NCBI RefSeq assembly: GCF_003096635.1
Contig: NZ_QEKV01000003.1
Span: 151,510 to 215,509, forward strand
Direction: 5' to 3'
Length of the DNA: 64,000 nucleotides
From: Ezakiella coagulans
GTDB lineage: Bacteria; Bacillota; Clostridia; Tissierellales; Peptoniphilaceae
Shown: positions 15,390 through 24,745 of the stretch, one piece after another
Position numbering within the stretch: the stretch's first letter is position 1
How the letters are laid out: each line of letters opens with the position of its first letter
Translations under genes and position numbers: made by a program
Notes under the pieces: model-generated
Told to the model about the DNA's origin: nothing
What the model saw: only the letters and a program-made list of their open reading frames with translations
Databases searched by the model: none

Positions 15390-16190
15390 TTAATCTTCAA
15401 CTCTCCTAACTTCTACCGGGCCAACCTCTATGAGCCCTTGTTTTAATAATCTTCCGCAAGCTCTCTTGAATGCTTGCTTGGACAAACCGGTAACTTCAAA
15501 AATTTCTTCCGGTGACGACTTATCACCGATTGAAAGCCTCCCGGTTTTCATCAGTCCATCCATTATAATAACACTATCTTTGTCAATTTGCAAATGCGAG
15601 CGCTCTCTTTTTGTGAGCGAGATTTTTCCGTCAGGAAGCACATATTTCACTCGAAATTTCTCCTTATCTCCGACTTCATAACCCCTTGTCATTTCATTTG
15701 CATCAAGTCTTGCATCGATGTCTTCATCGACAACTCCGAAAACTCCAAGTCCTTGTCGCACGCTGTAAATCGTGGCAATAACCTCGTCATTTTCAACATA
15801 GTTGTGGCTGTTTGAAACATGATCACTTATCCTCATTGAGCCGAAAAGCCTGTCTTTTCTGTCGCGCATTACTTTTACGACAACTCTGTCCCCAGGCTTA
15901 ACTTTTCCTGTAGTTTCAGCAAATGGCATAAATAAATCGTCTGCACCGAATGTGTCTAGGAAAAATCCCACACGTGATTTTTCTTTTACTCTTAAAGTTA
16001 AAACTCGACCATCCTCAACCTTATTTTCGCTCAAAATAGCGATATTATTTTTCTTGTCCACTACGGTTATTTCAATTTTATCTCCGATTTTTATATCACG
16101 TGAGAAACCGCCTCTTAAAATACTATATGTTTTGGAATCGCAAGTTACAACCATTCCTTCGTTTGTAAAACGACTTACTTCTGCTATCAT
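15390..16190 (-). CDS. cvfB: CvfB-type S1 RNA-binding protein
   Basis: The 266-residue protein has consecutive S1-like modules: residues about 1-60, FFLDTFGADDLFMPFAETTGKVKPGDRVVVKV (75-107), and GVFGVVDEDIDARLDANEM...GDKEKFRVKYV (145-185). These end in a C-terminal winged-helix region (SPEEIFEVTGLSKQAFKRACGRLLKQGLI). This is the CvfB/YitL arrangement; in staphylococci it binds RNA and affects virulence gene expression. Confidence 0.9.
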   Translation of the reverse strand: MIAEVSRFTNEGMVVTCDSKTYSILRGGFSRDIKIGDKIEITVVDKKNNIAILSENKVEDGRVLTLRVKEKSRVGFFLDTFGADDLFMPFAETTGKVKPGDRVVVKVMRDRKDRLFGSMRISDHVSNSHNYVENDEVIATIYSVRQGLGVFGVVDEDIDARLDANEMTRGYEVGDKEKFRVKYVLPDGKISLTKRERSHLQIDKDSVIIMDGLMKTGRLSIGDKSSPEEIFEVTGLSKQAFKRACGRLLKQGLIEVGPVEVRRVED

Positions 16191-16249
16191 TTAACCACCT
16201 CGTATATATTATAACATTTAAAATTTGAAAATAAAAGAGTAAATGAAAA

Positions 16250-16269
16250 GAACCGATAAAAATCGGTTC
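16250..16269 (-). terminator. Terminator after the alkaline phosphatase gene
   Basis: GAACCGAT and ATCGGTTC with a 4-nt loop form a perfect stem 27 bp past the phosphatase stop. The following T-tract on the minus strand is interrupted (TTTTCATTT), so efficiency may be moderate. Confidence 0.55.
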
Positions 16270-16295
16270 CTTCCTGAGGCTAATTGAGATTAAAG

Positions 16296-17738
16296 TTATT
16301 TAGCTAACATTTTTTCATAAATTTTTGTATCGTGGAATGTTCCGGTAAAAAGTTCTGCATGTTTACCAATTGCATATACCGGAATTGGGACAGCTGTGTG
16401 ATCATTTGTTCCAAAAGTTATTCCGCTCTTATTTGCAACAAGTTTTGTTATGGTAATTGCGATTGGATTATATCCGCCGTATTGGAGAGTATAATCATCA
16501 TCCTTTTCAACTTTTTCACCCTTGTTATATTGTTCTATTGATTTTTTTATAAGATTTATTTCTCTTTCACTCAAAACAAATTTATCATCTTTATCTCCGC
16601 TGAATTTAAGTGAAGTATTTTCAGTTATAATCTTTTTGATTTGTTCAAACTTAACCTTTTCGCCTAAGGCTTTTATTTTGTTGTCAAATTCAACTTGGCT
16701 GATTTTTTGACCTCTTAAGATTTCTAGGTTTGTGTTGTAGTGTGTAAGATAATAGCCGAGACTCATGCCGCCGGTTTCGTGGTCTGCTGTAACCAAAATC
16801 AAAGTTTCCTTAGGGTGTTTGTTGTAGAATTTAATTGCTTCATCAACAGCAAGTTCCAAATCCAAAACATCTCCGTAAGCTGCTCTTGCATCGTTTGCGT
16901 GGCATGCCCAGTCTATCTTTCCACCTTCTGCCATCATGAAAAATCCCTTTTCATTGTCGAGCACTTCAATGCCTTTTTTGACCATTTCATGAAGAGTCAT
17001 ATCGCCCTTCTTTTGGTCCATCATATAAGGCATAGCTCCACTGTCTTGAAGTCTTTCAGAAACAGCGTATACTTTTTCTCCCTTTTTAATATTTTCAAAA
17101 TCTTTTCTTGTTTCAGTGATTTTGTATCCTTTATCTTTTAAAATTTGATATAAATCCTTACTCTTTCCGTCTTTTCCCGTTCTTTGACCTAAGGAGCCCC
17201 CTGCGAAATAATCAAAGTTTGAGTCAGCCATTTGCTTTCCGATTTCGTAGTAGTTCTTTCTCGAGTCGACACTTGCATAAAATGCTGCAGGTGTTGCGTG
17301 GTTGAGTGTAACACTGGATAAAATACCAACTTTTCTTCCCGCCTCCTTATACTTTTGTGCAATTGTTTTGAATGATTTCATTAAATCTGTATCTTTACAA
17401 ATAACTCCACTATGGATTTTGTTTCCTGTCGACATTGCTGATGCAGTTGATGCAGAGTCAGGAATAAGACTTGTCTTATCGTGTGTATTTACAATTCCGG
17501 TGTATGGAAATTTAGAAAAACTAAGTTCTCTTATGGCTGTTTCGCCTTTCTTTTCATTTCCTTCCATCATTTGCGCCAAATTGATTTGTGAATATCCCAT
17601 ACCGTCACCGATAAATAAGAAAATATATTTAAGTGGTAACTCTTCTTCTGTTTTTGCTTGTCCGAATGGAGCAAAAATAAGTGCAATTGATATAATAGCA
17701 AGTACAATTGCAATTCTTCTAGTAGTTTCTTTTAACAT
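16296..17738 (-). CDS. Secreted alkaline phosphatase (PhoA family)
   Basis: The 480-residue protein has a signal peptide (about 1-28, cut near GQAKT). It carries the PhoA active site: D45 in FIGDGMG, nucleophile S95 in PDSASTAS, metal ligands in DWACHAND and ADHETGG, and a late His in NDHTAVPIPV. It would release phosphate from organic esters outside the cell. AGGAGG precedes the ATG, and a TATAAT (17762-17767, minus) lies about 24 bp upstream without a convincing -35; no Pho box is evident. It is monocistronic. Confidence 0.93.
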   Translation of the reverse strand: MLKETTRRIAIVLAIISIALIFAPFGQAKTEEELPLKYIFLFIGDGMGYSQINLAQMMEGNEKKGETAIRELSFSKFPYTGIVNTHDKTSLIPDSASTASAMSTGNKIHSGVICKDTDLMKSFKTIAQKYKEAGRKVGILSSVTLNHATPAAFYASVDSRKNYYEIGKQMADSNFDYFAGGSLGQRTGKDGKSKDLYQILKDKGYKITETRKDFENIKKGEKVYAVSERLQDSGAMPYMMDQKKGDMTLHEMVKKGIEVLDNEKGFFMMAEGGKIDWACHANDARAAYGDVLDLELAVDEAIKFYNKHPKETLILVTADHETGGMSLGYYLTHYNTNLEILRGQKISQVEFDNKIKALGEKVKFEQIKKIITENTSLKFSGDKDDKFVLSEREINLIKKSIEQYNKGEKVEKDDDYTLQYGGYNPIAITITKLVANKSGITFGTNDHTAVPIPVYAIGKHAELFTGTFHDTKIYEKMLAK

Positions 17739-17818
17739 AACTTCCTCCTCTTTACAACCTTATTATATCCGCAACATGTAAAAAGGGTTTGATCAAAGTA
17801 TTAATTATATGTAAAAAA

Positions 17819-17842
17819 TCCCGGGATTTTTCTCCCGGGATC
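17819..17842 (-). terminator. Strong terminator ending the glutamate fermentation operon
   Basis: On the minus strand ATCCCGGGA and TCCCGGGAT pair around a short A-rich loop and are followed by TTTTTT. It starts 4 bp past the citF stop. Confidence 0.92.
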
Positions 17843-17845
17843 ATA

Positions 17846-19303
17846 TTATGCTTTATAGATTTTATCCAAGACTTGACCGTCTCTATATTCCATATATCCA
17901 ATTACGCGTTTTGATTCATCGCGTTTCTTTTGTGGAACGCCTGTGAGTGAATCTGAAAGTTCTTTTAATTCTTTTATAGTCATAACTTCAATATTATGAG
18001 CCTTTAGAGCTTCAATGATGTCTGTTCTGTTTTCATTAACAGCGACCCCTCTTTCAGTTACAAGCACGTCAACTGTACTTCCCGGAGTTGAGATAACTCC
18101 AACTCTGTCAACGATAAGAGGAATTCTCGATTGGAAAAGTTTTGATACGATAATCGAAACTTTTGCTCCGTATGCCGTGTCTTGGTGGCCACCTGAGCCG
18201 CCCATTATAACACCGTCGTGACCCGTGGTTACGTTTACATTAAAATCGGTATCAACTTCAGTTGCTCCCAAAATTACAAAGTCAAGACTGTTTACAATTG
18301 CATCTTTGTACGGTGATGCATATTTTTCAGCGGACATTGTAATATGTCTCGGATCATTTTTGATATCTTCGGCACTCTTTAGGTCGAAACATTGAACGTC
18401 ATAGATTCTGTCAAAGAGTCCTCTGTTTTTCATATCGCAAAGGTCTCCGGTAACTCCGCCTGATGCAAATTTACCTTTAATGCCTTCTCTTTCCATATAA
18501 TCGCCCAAAAATTTCGTTACTGCGAGGCTCACTCCGCCTGCTCCCGATTGATAGCACATGCCTTCTTTAACAAGTCCTGTTGCAACCATAACTTCAACAG
18601 CTTTTTGTGCAATTCTAAGTCCAACAGGGTCTTTTGTGATTCTCGTAGTTCCCGAAATAATTCCGTTCGGATCGCCAATTGAGTCAACTTTTAAAATATA
18701 ATCGATTCTTTCGCTAGGGATTTCTGTCTTTCCTTCGAGCGGAAGAATTGTATCTGTAATTGCAACAGTCTTTTCAGCCATTATCGAATCGGCAATTGCA
18801 TAACCCAAAGTTCCACAGAAAGCTTTTCCTTCAGTTGCGGAAATATTTCCGTGAATATCTGTTGAAGGTGCTCCTATAAATGCTACGTCAATTTTTATGG
18901 AGCCTTCCATAATTGCTCTTGCACGACCGCCGTGTGATTGCATTACGAGAGTTCCCTTTAAATCTCCGTGTGAAATTGCCTCAGCAACCGGTCCAGACAT
19001 ATATGAAACGATAACGTTTTTGATTGTACCGTCTTTTATTAGAGGGACAATCGGTTCGTGGCATGGGAAAATTGAGGAAGCAACCAAAGTGATATCTTTG
19101 ATGCCTCTTCTTTTAACTTCTTCAAAAACCATATTTAGTACATAGTCACCGTTTCTCAAGTGATGGTGGAAACTTAAAGTTGCTCCGTCTTTTATTTCGA
19201 GCTTATCAAAAAGTTCAGAAATATTTTGAACCATCTTGTTTTCTTTTTCAAGTTTATTTACAGGCTTAAATTCAGCGCTCATATCTTTATTTAATAAGTC
19301 CAT
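17846..19303 (-). CDS. citF: Citrate/citramalate lyase alpha subunit (CoA transferase)
   Basis: The 485-residue protein matches CitF: SFHHHLRNGDYVLN, GTLVMQSHGGRARAIMEGSIKIDVAFIGAP and QSGAGGVSLAVTKFLGDYM. CitF moves the acyl group onto the acyl-carrier subunit. Next to methylaspartate ammonia-lyase and mesaconase the substrate is most likely (S)-citramalate rather than citrate, as in glutamate-fermenting clostridia; this is inference from context. GGAGG lies before ATG 19303, which overlaps the end of citE by 17 bp. Confidence 0.9.
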   Translation of the reverse strand: MDLLNKDMSAEFKPVNKLEKENKMVQNISELFDKLEIKDGATLSFHHHLRNGDYVLNMVFEEVKRRGIKDITLVASSIFPCHEPIVPLIKDGTIKNVIVSYMSGPVAEAISHGDLKGTLVMQSHGGRARAIMEGSIKIDVAFIGAPSTDIHGNISATEGKAFCGTLGYAIADSIMAEKTVAITDTILPLEGKTEIPSERIDYILKVDSIGDPNGIISGTTRITKDPVGLRIAQKAVEVMVATGLVKEGMCYQSGAGGVSLAVTKFLGDYMEREGIKGKFASGGVTGDLCDMKNRGLFDRIYDVQCFDLKSAEDIKNDPRHITMSAEKYASPYKDAIVNSLDFVILGATEVDTDFNVNVTTGHDGVIMGGSGGHQDTAYGAKVSIIVSKLFQSRIPLIVDRVGVISTPGSTVDVLVTERGVAVNENRTDIIEALKAHNIEVMTIKELKELSDSLTGVPQKKRDESKRVIGYMEYRDGQVLDKIYKA

Positions 19304-20147
19304 TTAATTCCTCCGTAAATTCTCCGGCTTGTTTTAAAACATCCGTAGCTCTTAGAATAATAGGCTTGTCGACCATCTTTCCGTCGAGACTGAATGCACC
19401 TTTACCTTCTTTTTTAGCTTCTTCGAGTGCTTTAAATACACGCTTTGCATAGTTAATATCTTCTTTTGACGGAGAAAATAACTCATTTACATCGTCAACA
19501 TGTCTAGGTGAGATGAGAGCTTTACCGGTCATTCCCATCGCTTTTGCAAGTTCAGTGTCTTGTCTTAGTCCCGGAATGTCGTCGGTGTCTGTCCAAGGTG
19601 TGTCGACCGCTTGAACGCCTGCAGCTTTTGCAGCTGAAACAATTTTTGCTCTGGCATATTTTATTTCGTCAGATGCCTTTGTTCTCTTTGCACCCAAATC
19701 GAGTGTAAGGTCTTCAGCACCCAATAGAACTCCTTCCGTTCTCTTAACTTTTGAGAGAATTTCGTAAGCGAGTTCAAGACTTCTTGCAGTTTCAATAAGT
19801 GCAAAAATTCTTAAATCCGTGCCTTCAAGTTTTTTATCCAAAAGTACGATATTGTCCGGATCGGCCTTTGCAAGCATAAGTCCGTTTATCTTTGCATCTT
19901 TTAATGCTTCGACATCGTCGTTAAAAAACGGAGTGTCCGGGGGATTTATTCTCACATAAACATCATATGGTCTATCTTTTTGAAAAGTATTCAAATAACT
20001 TTTTACCATATCCCTTGCCGCATCTTTGTTATCGAGGCTAACAGCGTCTTCGAGGTCAACAATATATGCATCTGCTCCCAAAACATCCATGCTCATAAGC
20101 ATGCCCGGATTGTTTCCCGGTATAAAAAGCATCGTCTTATAATTCAT
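19287..20147 (-). CDS. citE: Citrate/citramalate lyase beta subunit
   Basis: The 286-residue TIM-barrel protein has the CitE signature: MLFIPGNNPGMLMSMDVLGADAYIVDLEDAV, VRINPPDTPFF, FALIETARSLELAYEI, GAEDLTLDLGAKRT. It cleaves the thioester-bound intermediate (citramalyl-ACP to pyruvate and acetyl-ACP). Its start overlaps citD by 11 bp. Confidence 0.93.
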   Translation of the reverse strand: MNYKTMLFIPGNNPGMLMSMDVLGADAYIVDLEDAVSLDNKDAARDMVKSYLNTFQKDRPYDVYVRINPPDTPFFNDDVEALKDAKINGLMLAKADPDNIVLLDKKLEGTDLRIFALIETARSLELAYEILSKVKRTEGVLLGAEDLTLDLGAKRTKASDEIKYARAKIVSAAKAAGVQAVDTPWTDTDDIPGLRQDTELAKAMGMTGKALISPRHVDDVNELFSPSKEDINYAKRVFKALEEAKKEGKGAFSLDGKMVDKPIILRATDVLKQAGEFTEELNGLIK

Positions 20148-20415
20148 TTTGTGCCCCCCTCATAACAGCCGTTCTCACTCTTGCTTTGATTGCAAAAGGA
20201 AGTGCTCCTCTGTCATCAATCGAAATATCGCAAGACTTAACTCCGAGTTCTTCGAGTTCTTCCATTACAGATTTTTCAATCGAATCGTAAAACATATCCG
20301 AAACAACACTTCTTATTTCCAAATTTATTTTTTCGTTATTCGGCTTTATTGAAACCAACAAATCGTTGCTTTCGTAAGAACCTGCTCTCGCTTCGGTTAC
20401 TATTTTTCTTTCCAT
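20137..20415 (-). CDS. citD: Citrate/citramalate lyase acyl carrier (gamma) subunit
   Basis: The 92-residue protein is the acyl carrier of the lyase. The AGSYESND motif near the N-terminus corresponds to AGTxESxD of CitD, placing the serine that carries the phosphoribosyl-dephospho-CoA prosthetic group at S16. The activation genes citC, citG and citX are not in the window and must lie elsewhere. It overlaps the mesaconase beta gene by 16 bp. Confidence 0.92.
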   Translation of the reverse strand: MERKIVTEARAGSYESNDLLVSIKPNNEKINLEIRSVVSDMFYDSIEKSVMEELEELGVKSCDISIDDRGALPFAIKARVRTAVMRGAQNEL

Positions 20416-20957
20416 TTAAGATACTCCTCCACACCTTCTTCATAAAGGTTGTTTCCATTTGAATCTATAATTACGGTTGCCGGAAAATCTTCAACTTCAA
20501 GTCTTCTGAATGCTTCGGCACCCAAATCTTCGTATGCGATGATATCGCATTTTTTTATTCTATCTTTTATAATTGCCGCTGCTCCGCCGATTGCTGCAAA
20601 ATAAACAGAACCTGTTTCTTTAATCTTGTCGATAACTTCTTGATTTCTTCTGCCCTTTCCGATCATGCCGAGTACGCCCCAGTCCATGAGTGTAGGAGAA
20701 AATGGATCCATACGGTAGCTGGATGTTGGTCCTGCACTACCGATTACATCTCCAGGTGCTGTCGGTGTCGGTCCGACATAATAAATACATGCTCCCTTAG
20801 GATCGAACGGAAGCTCGCGTCCTGCTTTATAATCTTCAACAAGTCTTGCGTGACCTGCGTCTCTTGCTGTATAAATAACGCCCGAAATAGTAACGTTATC
20901 TCCGGACTTCAAATCTTTTAAGTCTTCTTTAGTAAATGGAGTGGTCAAATGTTTCAT
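20400..20957 (-). CDS. Mesaconase/fumarase-type hydratase, beta subunit
   Basis: The 185-residue protein matches the C-terminal domain of class I fumarases. It carries SGVIYTARDAGHARL, IYYVGPTPTAPGDVIGSAGPTSSYRMD and KGRRNQEV. With the alpha subunit it adds water to mesaconate, giving (S)-citramalate; such two-subunit enzymes also act on fumarate. Operon position decides the mesaconase call over fumarase or tartrate dehydratase. Confidence 0.88.
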   Translation of the reverse strand: MKHLTTPFTKEDLKDLKSGDNVTISGVIYTARDAGHARLVEDYKAGRELPFDPKGACIYYVGPTPTAPGDVIGSAGPTSSYRMDPFSPTLMDWGVLGMIGKGRRNQEVIDKIKETGSVYFAAIGGAAAIIKDRIKKCDIIAYEDLGAEAFRRLEVEDFPATVIIDSNGNNLYEEGVEEYLKWKEK

Positions 20958-20966
20958 AATACACCT

Positions 20967-21809
20967 CTAAAACTTCCTTGATTCGTGACGAGTTGCATGA
21001 CAGTTGATATTAACAGCAACAGGCAAACCCGCAATGTGCGTTGGATACTTTTCAATTAAAACTCTCAAACAAGTTGTCTTTCCTCCGAAACCTTGAGGTC
21101 CGATACCAAGATTGTTAATCATTTCTTCAAGTTTTATTTCAAGGTCCTTATAAAATGGATCTTCATTGTAAGATTCAAGATTTCTCATAAGAGCTTTTTT
21201 TGCAAGAAGTGTTGATCTGTCAAAACTTCCACCGATACCTACGCCCACAACAATAGGCGGACATGCATTAGGTCCTGCGAGCTTTGCGGTTTCAACCACA
21301 AAATCTATAACACCTTGAAGTCCGTCTGCCGGTCTTAACATCTTTTGTCTTGACATGTTTTCAGAGCCGAATCCTTTAGCTGCAACCGTTATTTCAAAAG
21401 TATCTCCCGGCACAATTTCATAGTTTATAAGTCCCGGTGTATTGTCATTTGTGTTTACTCTTTGAATCGGGTCCTTAACTACGGACTTTCTCAAATATCC
21501 ATCTGTATATCCTTGACGGATTCCTTCGTTTATAGCATCTTCAATATATCCGCCTTCAAACTTTACATCTTGTCCCATCTTTACAAAAACAACAACCATT
21601 CCCGTGTCTTGGCACATAGGAATCTTCTTTTCGAATGCAAGTTCGTCATTTGCAATAATTGTATCGAGAGTTTCTCTTGCGAGTTGCCAATCTTCATGTG
21701 ATCTCTTGTCTTTAAGAGATTTCATAACGTCACTAGGAAGATTGTGACTCATGGAAATGCACATTTCCTTTACAGCTTCAGTAATATCTTTTGTATTAAT
21801 CGTCTTCAT
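20967..21809 (-). CDS. Mesaconase/fumarase-type hydratase, alpha subunit (4Fe-4S)
   Basis: The 280-residue protein is the iron-sulfur subunit of a class I fumarase-like hydratase. The three cluster cysteines are C66 (PMCQDTG), C183 (GPNACPP) and C270 (NINCHATRH). The motif GFGSENMSRQKMLRPADG is present. The oxygen-sensitive cluster fits an anaerobe. It lies 9 bp upstream of the beta subunit gene; 153 bp separate it from mal. Confidence 0.9.
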   Translation of the reverse strand: MKTINTKDITEAVKEMCISMSHNLPSDVMKSLKDKRSHEDWQLARETLDTIIANDELAFEKKIPMCQDTGMVVVFVKMGQDVKFEGGYIEDAINEGIRQGYTDGYLRKSVVKDPIQRVNTNDNTPGLINYEIVPGDTFEITVAAKGFGSENMSRQKMLRPADGLQGVIDFVVETAKLAGPNACPPIVVGVGIGGSFDRSTLLAKKALMRNLESYNEDPFYKDLEIKLEEMINNLGIGPQGFGGKTTCLRVLIEKYPTHIAGLPVAVNINCHATRHESRKF

Positions 21810-21857
21810 TATTTCCCCCCTATGTAGGAAAAAGATTTAATCTTTTTAATTTTAGTT

Positions 21858-21891
21858 TTCGCTCGGAGCGACAAACGACGCTCCAAGCGAA
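21858..21891 (-). other. Hairpin in the mal-mesaconase intergenic spacer
   Basis: TTCGCTTGGAGCG and CGCTCCGAGCGAA form a 13-bp stem with a single mismatch and an 8-nt loop. No T-run follows in either direction, so it is not a normal terminator. It could act as an mRNA processing or stability element between the two halves of the operon. Confidence 0.5.
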
Positions 21892-21962
21892 TATAAATAC
21901 ATAAATCACGAACTATATATTTAAGCAACCAAAACTATCGAAACTAAATCTTTAGTGTTATC

Positions 21963-23216
21963 TTATTTCTTTAAATTTTTTCTCATTTCAACAAGTCTTA
22001 CAACACGGTTCATTTCGTTGTTTACAAGCATAATACCTTCGTCAACGCCCATGCCCGGTTTTGCAAGTTGTTGTAAAGCACCTGCTGCCATTGCGATGTC
22101 AGTAATGATTTCAGCTGATCTTGAAGTTTCATTACATGTTCCGCCGCAGTATGCTCCGACTTTATTGTCGCGGCAATATTTGATTGCCTTGATTGTATTG
22201 TTGATACCGCCTAAGTCAGGTGTCTTAATTTGGATAACATGTCCTGCACCTGCGTCTACGAAGTCAACTACGTCTTCGTATGTGTTGCACCATTCGTCAG
22301 CTACAAGTTCAACATGTGTTCCGTCTTCATCGAGTTTCTTTGTAAGAGCTGCCAAAACGTCAATTTGTTTTTGTCTTTCGCCACAATCCATAGGTCCTTC
22401 GATTCTAACCTTAAATGGAGCAGCAGCTTTTTCAACTTTCTTCATATATTCAGCCATTTTTTCTACATCGTTATTAAATACGTCACCGATTGTTCCATAA
22501 ACGTCGATGTGGAAAATTGGATTGTAGTCAGGATTTTGACGCATTGTCTTAATTCTGTCTCTTAACCATTCAATATATTCAAGAAGGAGTTCACCGTTCT
22601 TACCTGTCTTTTCTTCAACGTTGTTGAACAATCCGTGAGGTAAAACATCAGCTTCTTTGATAATCATCTTGTCTGCGTTTGAGTATCTGTCATCGCCTGA
22701 TTGTGCGAAAATTGGAACACGCTTGATTTCAATACCTGTATTGTATTCATCTCTAACGATTTCAGCACGTGTAACATGTTTAGCTTTTGCAGTTGCATCG
22801 AGTAAAGCTTGTGTAATACCGTATCTGATTGCTGTGTGTAGTCTGTGTCCATCAATTTGGAGGTGATCCATTTCTTCAGCTAATTCTTTGAATGAATCTA
22901 CGTCACGTCCAACCAAATTTTCTTTGATCGGTCCTTCAATAAGAGGGATATAATCCTTTGCAAGGAAAAGTGGATCACGTCCGCCTGCTCCTGAATATTG
23001 AACAGCTGCACAGTCTCCCCATGCGATTTGTCCGTCTTCCAAAACAAGTAGAACACTGATTGCTTCACCCGGCATTCTAATGCTTGTGAATCCTTCTGTT
23101 ACAGGGTCTCCGACATAGAACATTCCGTCGTGTTTTGCACCCATCTTAATTGCCTTTTGGTCATCAAAGTAAAATCCGGTTTTGCCCGCACTTGCTACTA
23201 CATCTACAATTTTCAT
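21963..23216 (-). CDS. mal: Methylaspartate ammonia-lyase
   Basis: This enzyme removes ammonia from (2S,3S)-3-methylaspartate to give mesaconate. The 417-residue protein, close to the usual 413, has the enolase-superfamily barrel. The residues known from the Citrobacter and Clostridium enzymes are at the same numbers: H194 (VLPHGL), metal ligands D238, E273 and D307, and catalytic K331 (IQIKTPDLGG). It follows glmE by 66 bp with AGGAG before the ATG. Confidence 0.97.
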   Translation of the reverse strand: MKIVDVVASAGKTGFYFDDQKAIKMGAKHDGMFYVGDPVTEGFTSIRMPGEAISVLLVLEDGQIAWGDCAAVQYSGAGGRDPLFLAKDYIPLIEGPIKENLVGRDVDSFKELAEEMDHLQIDGHRLHTAIRYGITQALLDATAKAKHVTRAEIVRDEYNTGIEIKRVPIFAQSGDDRYSNADKMIIKEADVLPHGLFNNVEEKTGKNGELLLEYIEWLRDRIKTMRQNPDYNPIFHIDVYGTIGDVFNNDVEKMAEYMKKVEKAAAPFKVRIEGPMDCGERQKQIDVLAALTKKLDEDGTHVELVADEWCNTYEDVVDFVDAGAGHVIQIKTPDLGGINNTIKAIKYCRDNKVGAYCGGTCNETSRSAEIITDIAMAAGALQQLAKPGMGVDEGIMLVNNEMNRVVRLVEMRKNLKK

Positions 23217-23282
23217 AGTATAATTCTCCTTTTTAAATAAATATTGTAACTCGAAAATATAATCGGCATTTTGCCAACTAAA

Positions 23283-24737
23283 CTACTTTTGAGGTCTGCC
23301 TATGAGCTTACCAAGTCCAACAGCAAATATATCATCAACAGTCATTTGGAAACTTGGCTCACGACCTTCGTCTTTACCACGTTTTTCCAATTTTTCCCTG
23401 TTAATATCTTTAACTTCCTTACTAAATGGAACATTTCCGAAATCCAAATATCTTACGCAACCTTCAAAGTCACGAGCCGGCATAACAAGGCCCTTGTTAT
23501 ATCTTGACGGTGCGAACGGAACGTCGAGAACACCTGCTTCGAAAGCTTTGATTGTTCCGACTGCCAAGTCGCCGTTTCCAAGTTTGAAAACAGTATCCAT
23601 GATTTCTTTTGTTTCAAGTTTAATAAGATCAATTTCATCTTGAAGTCTCTTGCATGTAAGAAGTCTTTGTCCTTCAAGCATATTTAAAACCATCTTTGTG
23701 GTTCTGATACCTTGTGCGTTTGCTTCCTTCGTAGGAATACCGAAAGCTTCGTGCGGCGTCTTTACAATAACTTTTGTTGCACCTGCGAGAGCTGCCGTAG
23801 CACTACCCCATGCGATAACTCCGAATGCCTTTGCTTCATCTTGCGGGAATCCACCCATCCATTGGTGGAAAACCGTTGTAACACAACAGTCGTCATATCC
23901 GTATTCTTTAAGATAAGCTTCGGTTTGTTCTTCAAGAGCTCTTATAGCTGCAACGTCTTGATAGAGGTTGCCGCATTGTCCGTATCCGACTGTGATACTC
24001 TTTACACCTTGTTCAGCAGCTAAAAGTGCTTCGATTATTCCGATTGTGTTTGAATTGCTCGGTGGAACAAGTGTACCTGTCAATGGTCCGAACGGTTCAC
24101 GGTTAATTTCAACGCCGTTTTCTTCATAGAATCCGACAAGTCTGTCGCAATATTGCCAGTCAATCAATGACTTTTCAATTGAAACACTCTTTGCGTAAGG
24201 AACATTGTATGAAATACATCCGCCTTCGTTTGAAGTATATCCTCCGGCATGCATAACTTCTGCAAGAAGTCTTGCGTCAGGTGTACCATGTCTCATTTGA
24301 ACAGGTAAGTCAACTGCTTCAACAACTTGTCTTGCTCCGTGAACGCCGTGGTTAACTCCAGGGAAGCCGTTTAATAAAGATCTACCGGCAGCTTTAGATT
24401 GGTCGATACCTCTTTGGCATTCTTCGTATCTGTTTTGACGTGAGTATGCGTCAATTGTTGACGGCAAGAAGTCTGCTCCACCTTCGTTTTGTAAGTGAAG
24501 AAGAAGCTTTATATGTTCATCTATAAGAGCAACCCCCGCTCTCGGTTCGGCTGTCGTAATACCTTTTTCTTTTGCTTTTCTTATTTTCTTTGCAAAGTTT
24601 TTGTGGTCCGGCAATCTCTTTAAATAATCAACTGCCTCTTTTAAATCTACATCTTTTCCTGTGGGCCATCCACGAAGAACTTCTTCTCTCGTTTCAAAGA
24701 ATTCTGCATCGGACCATTTTTTATTTTGAACTTTCAT
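23283..24737 (-). CDS. glmE: Glutamate mutase epsilon (catalytic) subunit
   Basis: GlmE, with GlmS and adenosylcobalamin, rearranges L-glutamate to 3-methylaspartate by a radical mechanism. The 484-residue TIM barrel (usual 483) carries family blocks [41 protein letters not shown] and [17 protein letters not shown]. It starts 8 bp after the glmL stop with AGGAGG upstream. Confidence 0.97.
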   Translation of the reverse strand: MKVQNKKWSDAEFFETREEVLRGWPTGKDVDLKEAVDYLKRLPDHKNFAKKIRKAKEKGITTAEPRAGVALIDEHIKLLLHLQNEGGADFLPSTIDAYSRQNRYEECQRGIDQSKAAGRSLLNGFPGVNHGVHGARQVVEAVDLPVQMRHGTPDARLLAEVMHAGGYTSNEGGCISYNVPYAKSVSIEKSLIDWQYCDRLVGFYEENGVEINREPFGPLTGTLVPPSNSNTIGIIEALLAAEQGVKSITVGYGQCGNLYQDVAAIRALEEQTEAYLKEYGYDDCCVTTVFHQWMGGFPQDEAKAFGVIAWGSATAALAGATKVIVKTPHEAFGIPTKEANAQGIRTTKMVLNMLEGQRLLTCKRLQDEIDLIKLETKEIMDTVFKLGNGDLAVGTIKAFEAGVLDVPFAPSRYNKGLVMPARDFEGCVRYLDFGNVPFSKEVKDINREKLEKRGKDEGREPSFQMTVDDIFAVGLGKLIGRPQK

Positions 24738-24745
24738 TTATCCTC

